NCBI GenBank assembly: GCA_019414055.1
Contig: DXMV01000018.1
Location: forward strand, 62,001-126,000
Length of the DNA: 64,000 nt
Origin: Collinsella sp.
Lineage (GTDB): Bacteria > Actinomycetota > Coriobacteriia > Coriobacteriales > Coriobacteriaceae
Direction of reading: 5' to 3'
Each line of letters begins with the position of its first letter. Within the stretch, counting starts at the first letter, position 1. Below, one piece after another: positions 61,220-64,000 of this stretch. Below the pieces are notes generated by a model, which had not been told where the DNA came from, did no database searches, and was given only the letters and a program-made list of their open reading frames with translations. The position numbers and the translations under genes are program-made.

Positions 61220-62104
61220 TTATTTACCCGTGTTAGAAGACGAGCTATGCGAGGTGACGACGACCTTGGACGGTTGCACGAGCGACTCCTCGTGCGCGGC
61301 AACCGCGGGGACGCTTGCCCCATCGCTTTTAGCCTTGGTGGATTCGGAACGCGCGATCTCTTCATCGAGGGCATCGATGTCAGCGTCCTCGACCACGGCG
61401 TTGAGCGACTCAAAGACACGGTTCTTAAGTAGCGCGGTATGCACACCCTCGGTGAGGTCGTGCAGCTTTTTAAAAGCGCGCTCGAGCTTGGCGTCGCGCT
61501 CATCATCGGAGGTATCCATGCCGAGCATGCTCACGAGAACCTGCTCAAACATCGAAGACTCGCGATTTGCCGACGATACGTACTGACGCAGGTTGCGCGG
61601 CTCAATGTGGAAACGCGACAGCTCCGAGCAGTAACGGATAATCGGGAAATCGCGACCATCGACAAGCTCACGGTTCTGCGGGCTCTTGATGATGCGGATA
61701 AGATCGTTCTCGGCAAGGGAGCGGATAAACGAGATCTCAACGCCGAGCATGTCGGGGATCGTCTCGATGGGGTGCAGCTTTTGCTTGGTCTCCTTGGGCT
61801 CCGTCTTAAGCGGAACATCGGACAGAAGACCCACCTCGTAAGCCAAAGTGGACAGGTCCGTTGCGTTTTCCAAGCGCTGCTTAATGACGTTGAGCGGCAT
61901 GTAGCGGGTCTTCTGCAGGTGCAGGATGACCTCGAGACGGTCAACGTCTTCCTTGGAGTACTGGCGATACCCCTTAGGCGTACGATGAGGGGTGATGAGC
62001 CCCTCATCTTCTAGAAATCTAATTTTTGAGTTCGATAGATCGGGGTATGCGCCTCGAAGTAGGTTGACGACTTGGCCGATACTCAGATAGTTGCGTTCGG
62101 CCAT
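61220..62104 (-). CDS. ftsR: MerR-type transcription factor, FtsR-like
   Basis: A 294-aa regulator with an N-terminal MerR winged helix (YLSIGQVVNLLRGAYPDLSNSKIRFLEDEGLITPHRTPKGYRQYS broken across 7-52) and a long helical C-terminus. In actinobacteria the gene beside the FHA protein GarA/OdhI encodes FtsR (Rv1828 type), an activator of ftsZ in Corynebacterium. Assignment rests on this synteny and domain layout. It starts 3 nt after the FHA gene, so the two are co-translated. Confidence 0.75.
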   Translation of the reverse strand: MAERNYLSIGQVVNLLRGAYPDLSNSKIRFLEDEGLITPHRTPKGYRQYSKEDVDRLEVILHLQKTRYMPLNVIKQRLENATDLSTLAYEVGLLSDVPLKTEPKETKQKLHPIETIPDMLGVEISFIRSLAENDLIRIIKSPQNRELVDGRDFPIIRYCSELSRFHIEPRNLRQYVSSANRESSMFEQVLVSMLGMDTSDDERDAKLERAFKKLHDLTEGVHTALLKNRVFESLNAVVEDADIDALDEEIARSESTKAKSDGASVPAVAAHEESLVQPSKVVVTSHSSSSNTGK

Positions 62105-62107
62105 TAC

Positions 62108-62542
62108 CTACTCACCGGTTTCGATGCGCTCCGGCGTGCTCTCGTGATAGATGAGCGTGAACGTACCGATCTGAACGGAAGAGCCGTCGTGTAGCGGAGC
62201 ACCGTTGACGATGGCGCCGTCGACCCAGGTACCGTTGAGCGAGCCCAGATCCTCAATACGAGCGCCCAAGCCCTCACGAATAATGCGTGCGTGACTGCGC
62301 GAGACAGTCATGTCGTTGAGGAAGATGCCGTTCGCGGGATCGCGGCCGATGGTGGTCACGTCATCCTCGAGCTCAAAGGCAGCGCCGGTCTGCGGACCCT
62401 TGACGATGGACAGAACCGGAGCGGTGATGTGCACGTTGGCCATAAGGTCGGGAACGGTGACATCGCTCGAAGGAACACGGAAGACGCAGGTAGCGTCCGC
62501 AGTCTTATCGTTCTGAGGCATATTGTTAACCTTGTTGTCCAT
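62108..62542 (-). CDS. FHA-domain protein, GarA/OdhI-like
   Basis: A 144-aa protein. Residues about 45-135 are an FHA phosphothreonine-binding domain (TTIGRDPANGIFLND, VSRSHARI, DLGSLNGTWVDG). The N-terminal tail holds DATCVFR (Thr18), resembling the ETTSVFR phosphorylation motif of mycobacterial GarA, which switches glutamate and TCA metabolism when phosphorylated by Pkn kinases. Neighbours pgsA-like and ftsR match the mycobacterial Rv1822-1828 area. Targets here are unknown. Confidence 0.85.
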   Translation of the reverse strand: MDNKVNNMPQNDKTADATCVFRVPSSDVTVPDLMANVHITAPVLSIVKGPQTGAAFELEDDVTTIGRDPANGIFLNDMTVSRSHARIIREGLGARIEDLGSLNGTWVDGAIVNGAPLHDGSSVQIGTFTLIYHESTPERIETGE

Positions 62543-62607
62543 GACAACCCCTATCTAACGCGGCCACGCCGCAAAGAATGAACCGTACGTAATCATACCC
62601 CAACGAC

Positions 62608-63312
62608 TTAGTCTTCGATTTCGGGGTTAAGAAAGTCGATGTCCTCGTCCTCGGGATGCGCGATGGCCTGTTTAATGGCAGCCCCGCCCTTAATGGAATA
62701 GATGACAGCGGTGAGCATGGAGAAGATGACGCCGCCGTACACAAAGAAGATGCCGAGGGGCACCGAGCTGCCGTTGAGTCCCGGGAATGTCGTGTACGTG
62801 GCAGGCAGCAGATGCCAGCCGTCCACGACGGGGAACCCAAGCAGCATAAGCGAGAAGCCGGTCATGAGCAGCGCCGTGGCAATCTTGCCGGGAAAGACGA
62901 CGTCGATGGGACGACGGTGATAATGGCGCACGATGAGCGTGCCGATGCCTAGGTAGATATCGCGGCCGATAATGAGCACGCAGACCCAGATGGGAAGCTC
63001 GCCGCGGACTACCAGGCCCAGCACGCCGGTAAACAGCAGCGCACGGTCACAGATGGGATCCATAACCTTGCCGAGCCATGAGACCGTTTTGGTCATGCGG
63101 GCAATCTGACCGTCCATCCAGTCGGTGGAGGCCGCGATGGCATAGATGACAATGGCGACGACACGGTTGTTGTCCGTCACAAACAGGTACAGGAAGACGA
63201 GCGTGAGGATCAGGCGCGTAAAGGTGATGAAATTGGAGATCGTAAAGATCTTATTCGACGGGTAATCGGAAGTGCCGATAAGCTCCTTTTTGATCTTCTT
63301 CTTGATGCCCAC
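62608..63312 (-). CDS. CDP-alcohol phosphatidyltransferase (second PgsA-like)
   Basis: A 234-aa membrane enzyme with the CDP-alcohol motif DWMDGQIAR...GKVMDPICDR and several helices. It is a paralogue of the gene at 41737. Candidate products are phosphatidylglycerol phosphate, cardiolipin or another phospholipid; sequence alone does not decide. GTG at 63312 is chosen because GGGGGAGTCC lies upstream; an ATG start much further upstream lacks support. Confidence 0.85.
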   Translation of the reverse strand: MGIKKKIKKELIGTSDYPSNKIFTISNFITFTRLILTLVFLYLFVTDNNRVVAIVIYAIAASTDWMDGQIARMTKTVSWLGKVMDPICDRALLFTGVLGLVVRGELPIWVCVLIIGRDIYLGIGTLIVRHYHRRPIDVVFPGKIATALLMTGFSLMLLGFPVVDGWHLLPATYTTFPGLNGSSVPLGIFFVYGGVIFSMLTAVIYSIKGGAAIKQAIAHPEDEDIDFLNPEIED

Positions 63313-63440
63313 AGGACTCCCCCGCTGGTAAACGACAAAACTTTCGATACTATACCCGTTCTGGCGATGTCTATCCAGCGTAAGCATAGAGAGTCCAGAC
63401 ATATGGAGGATGCTACTGGGTTGTGCGGGTTTCTGCATTT

Positions 63441-63497
63441 GTGTACATCAGCCTCCAAATATGACATTTTTCGGCATCTTTGATGGCTGATGTACAC
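63441..63497. repeat. Family C inverted repeat
   Basis: GTGTACATCAGCC (63441-63453) and GGCTGATGTACAC (63485-63497) are perfect 13-bp arms around a 31-nt AT-rich core. Confidence 0.75.
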
Positions 63498-63654
63498 GTT
63501 TTGATTCGGTGATTACATCGATCGGGAAAGTTGTTGCCTTAAGCAAATTAATCATGATGTGCGGGTCGAGAAGAGTTTGCGCCAAAAGAACCCAACGGCC
63601 GTTACGGCTTCGTTAGAAACGCGCCCCACCATGGATGGTGAACCCGAAAGGTAA

Positions 63655-63687
63655 GGCGCGCGGGCACGGCGACTCGGCCCGCGCGCC
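63655..63687 (+). promoter_or_regulatory. GC-rich leader hairpin before the ABC transporter gene
   Basis: GGCGCGCGGGC pairs perfectly with GCCCGCGCGCC over an 11-nt loop, ending 8 nt before the GAGAAAGG ribosome site. There is no T run, so a leader structure is more likely than a terminator. Confidence 0.45.
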
Positions 63688-63708
63688 CGGAAGAGAAAGG
63701 ATAAACCC

Positions 63709-64000
63709 ATGGGTTACATGCTCGAGACGCGCGGGCTCACCAAGCGCTTCGGCCGCGGCGACCAGGCGCAGGACGCCGTGGCCGACGTGAGCCTTCATAT
63801 CCGCGAGGGCGAGGTGTACGGGCTGCTCGGTCCCAACGGCGCCGGCAAGTCGACAACGCTCAAGATGATCTGCGGGATGCTGCGGCCGACGGCCGGGGAG
63901 ATCCTCTTTGCCGGGCACGCCTGGTGCCGCGAGGACCTCTACGCAATCGGCAGCCTCATCGAGGAGGCGCCGCTCTACCCCAACCTCACCGCGCGCGAGA
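63709..64000 (+). CDS. ABC transporter ATP-binding protein, 5' part (3' end outside window)
   Basis: Only the first 97 residues are visible: the N-terminal strand, Walker A LLGPNGAGKST (about 44-54), then the Q-loop region, where this protein reads SLIEEAPLYPNLTARE. The E-x-P-x-YPNLTA form is typical of BcrA/LanF-type exporters for bacitracin or lantibiotic protection (inference). ATG at 63709 follows GAGAAAGGATAA. GC content is clearly higher than in most of the window. Confidence 0.88.
   Translation, partial: MGYMLETRGLTKRFGRGDQAQDAVADVSLHIREGEVYGLLGPNGAGKSTTLKMICGMLRPTAGEILFAGHAWCREDLYAIGSLIEEAPLYPNLTARE

Larger units (their letters stand above)
63313..63708. other. Intergenic region between pgsA paralogue and ABC transporter gene
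   Basis: No gene is supported. It holds the family C hairpin (63441-63497), an AT-rich promoter-like zone (63530-63560), and a GC-rich hairpin (63655-63687) just before the ABC gene. Confidence 0.5.

Overview
The window is about 64 kb of dense, GC-rich chromosome from an anaerobic actinobacterium. Gene content points to class Coriobacteriia, most likely a Collinsella-like gut species (inference from gene content and synteny, not a database match). Pointers are an actinobacterial integration host factor next to gmk and rpoZ, a GarA/FtsR-type FHA–MerR pair beside a pgsA paralogue, fermentative AdhE, a class 1B PyrK/PyrD pair, and RNase J and RNase Y side by side with non-sporulation SpoVS. Nearly everything is housekeeping; no tRNA, rRNA, prophage or CRISPR array was seen.

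Layout. 1-5.0 kb: 3' end of proS, a small phosphotransferase and adhE. 5.1-5.7 kb: a decayed RAYT-type transposase element and rpmB. 6.0-11.5 kb: pyrimidine cluster pyrR-pyrB-pyrC-pyrK-pyrD-pyrF behind a three-hairpin attenuator (no pyrE or carAB here). 11.7-14.2 kb: mihF-gmk-rpoZ-thiI. 14.3-18.4 kb: DNA-uptake genes comEA-comEC, then holA. 18.5-30.4 kb: rpsT, lepA, dusB, hemW, two dnaJ paralogues (the first membrane-fused), mtaB, phoH, ybeY, dgkA, era, recO. 30.5-33.2 kb: rpsO, pnp. 33.2-33.9 kb: two very long perfect hairpins sharing one core. 33.9-42.9 kb: rnj, ftsK, a RodZ-like gene, yajQ, rimO, pgsA, cinA. 43-48.3 kb: recA-recX, rny, a GHKL ATPase, spoVS. 48.4-52 kb: miaB-miaA-hflX. 52-54.9 kb: a membrane acyltransferase-like gene, lexA, a divergent YneA-like LysM gene, nrdR, dut. 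55-64 kb: a repeat region, a diacylglycerol-type glycosyltransferase, trxB, a DUF1836 regulator, degV, an NlpC/P60 hydrolase, apt, ftsR, garA-like FHA, a second pgsA, and the start of a very GC-rich ABC transporter gene.

Regulatory circuits readable from the DNA. (1) An SOS system: boxes of the form CGAAC-N4-GTTCG lie between lexA and the LysM gene, one inside a -35/-10 spacer, and a perfect box follows the recA -10. (2) recA and comEA are each preceded by TTTGG repeats spaced exactly 11 bp, suggesting a shared activator of recombination and uptake genes. (3) A pyr leader with anti-antiterminator, antiterminator and terminator hairpins. (4) A 14-bp motif shared by the DUF1836 and degV promoters.

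The most unusual feature is non-coding: three or four families of long intergenic hairpins. The best pair (33269-33416 and 33544-33684) has an almost identical 68-69-nt core enclosed by perfect 40-bp and 36-bp arms whose outer sequence differs completely between copies. In copy 1 the arm includes part of the neighbouring pnp terminator.
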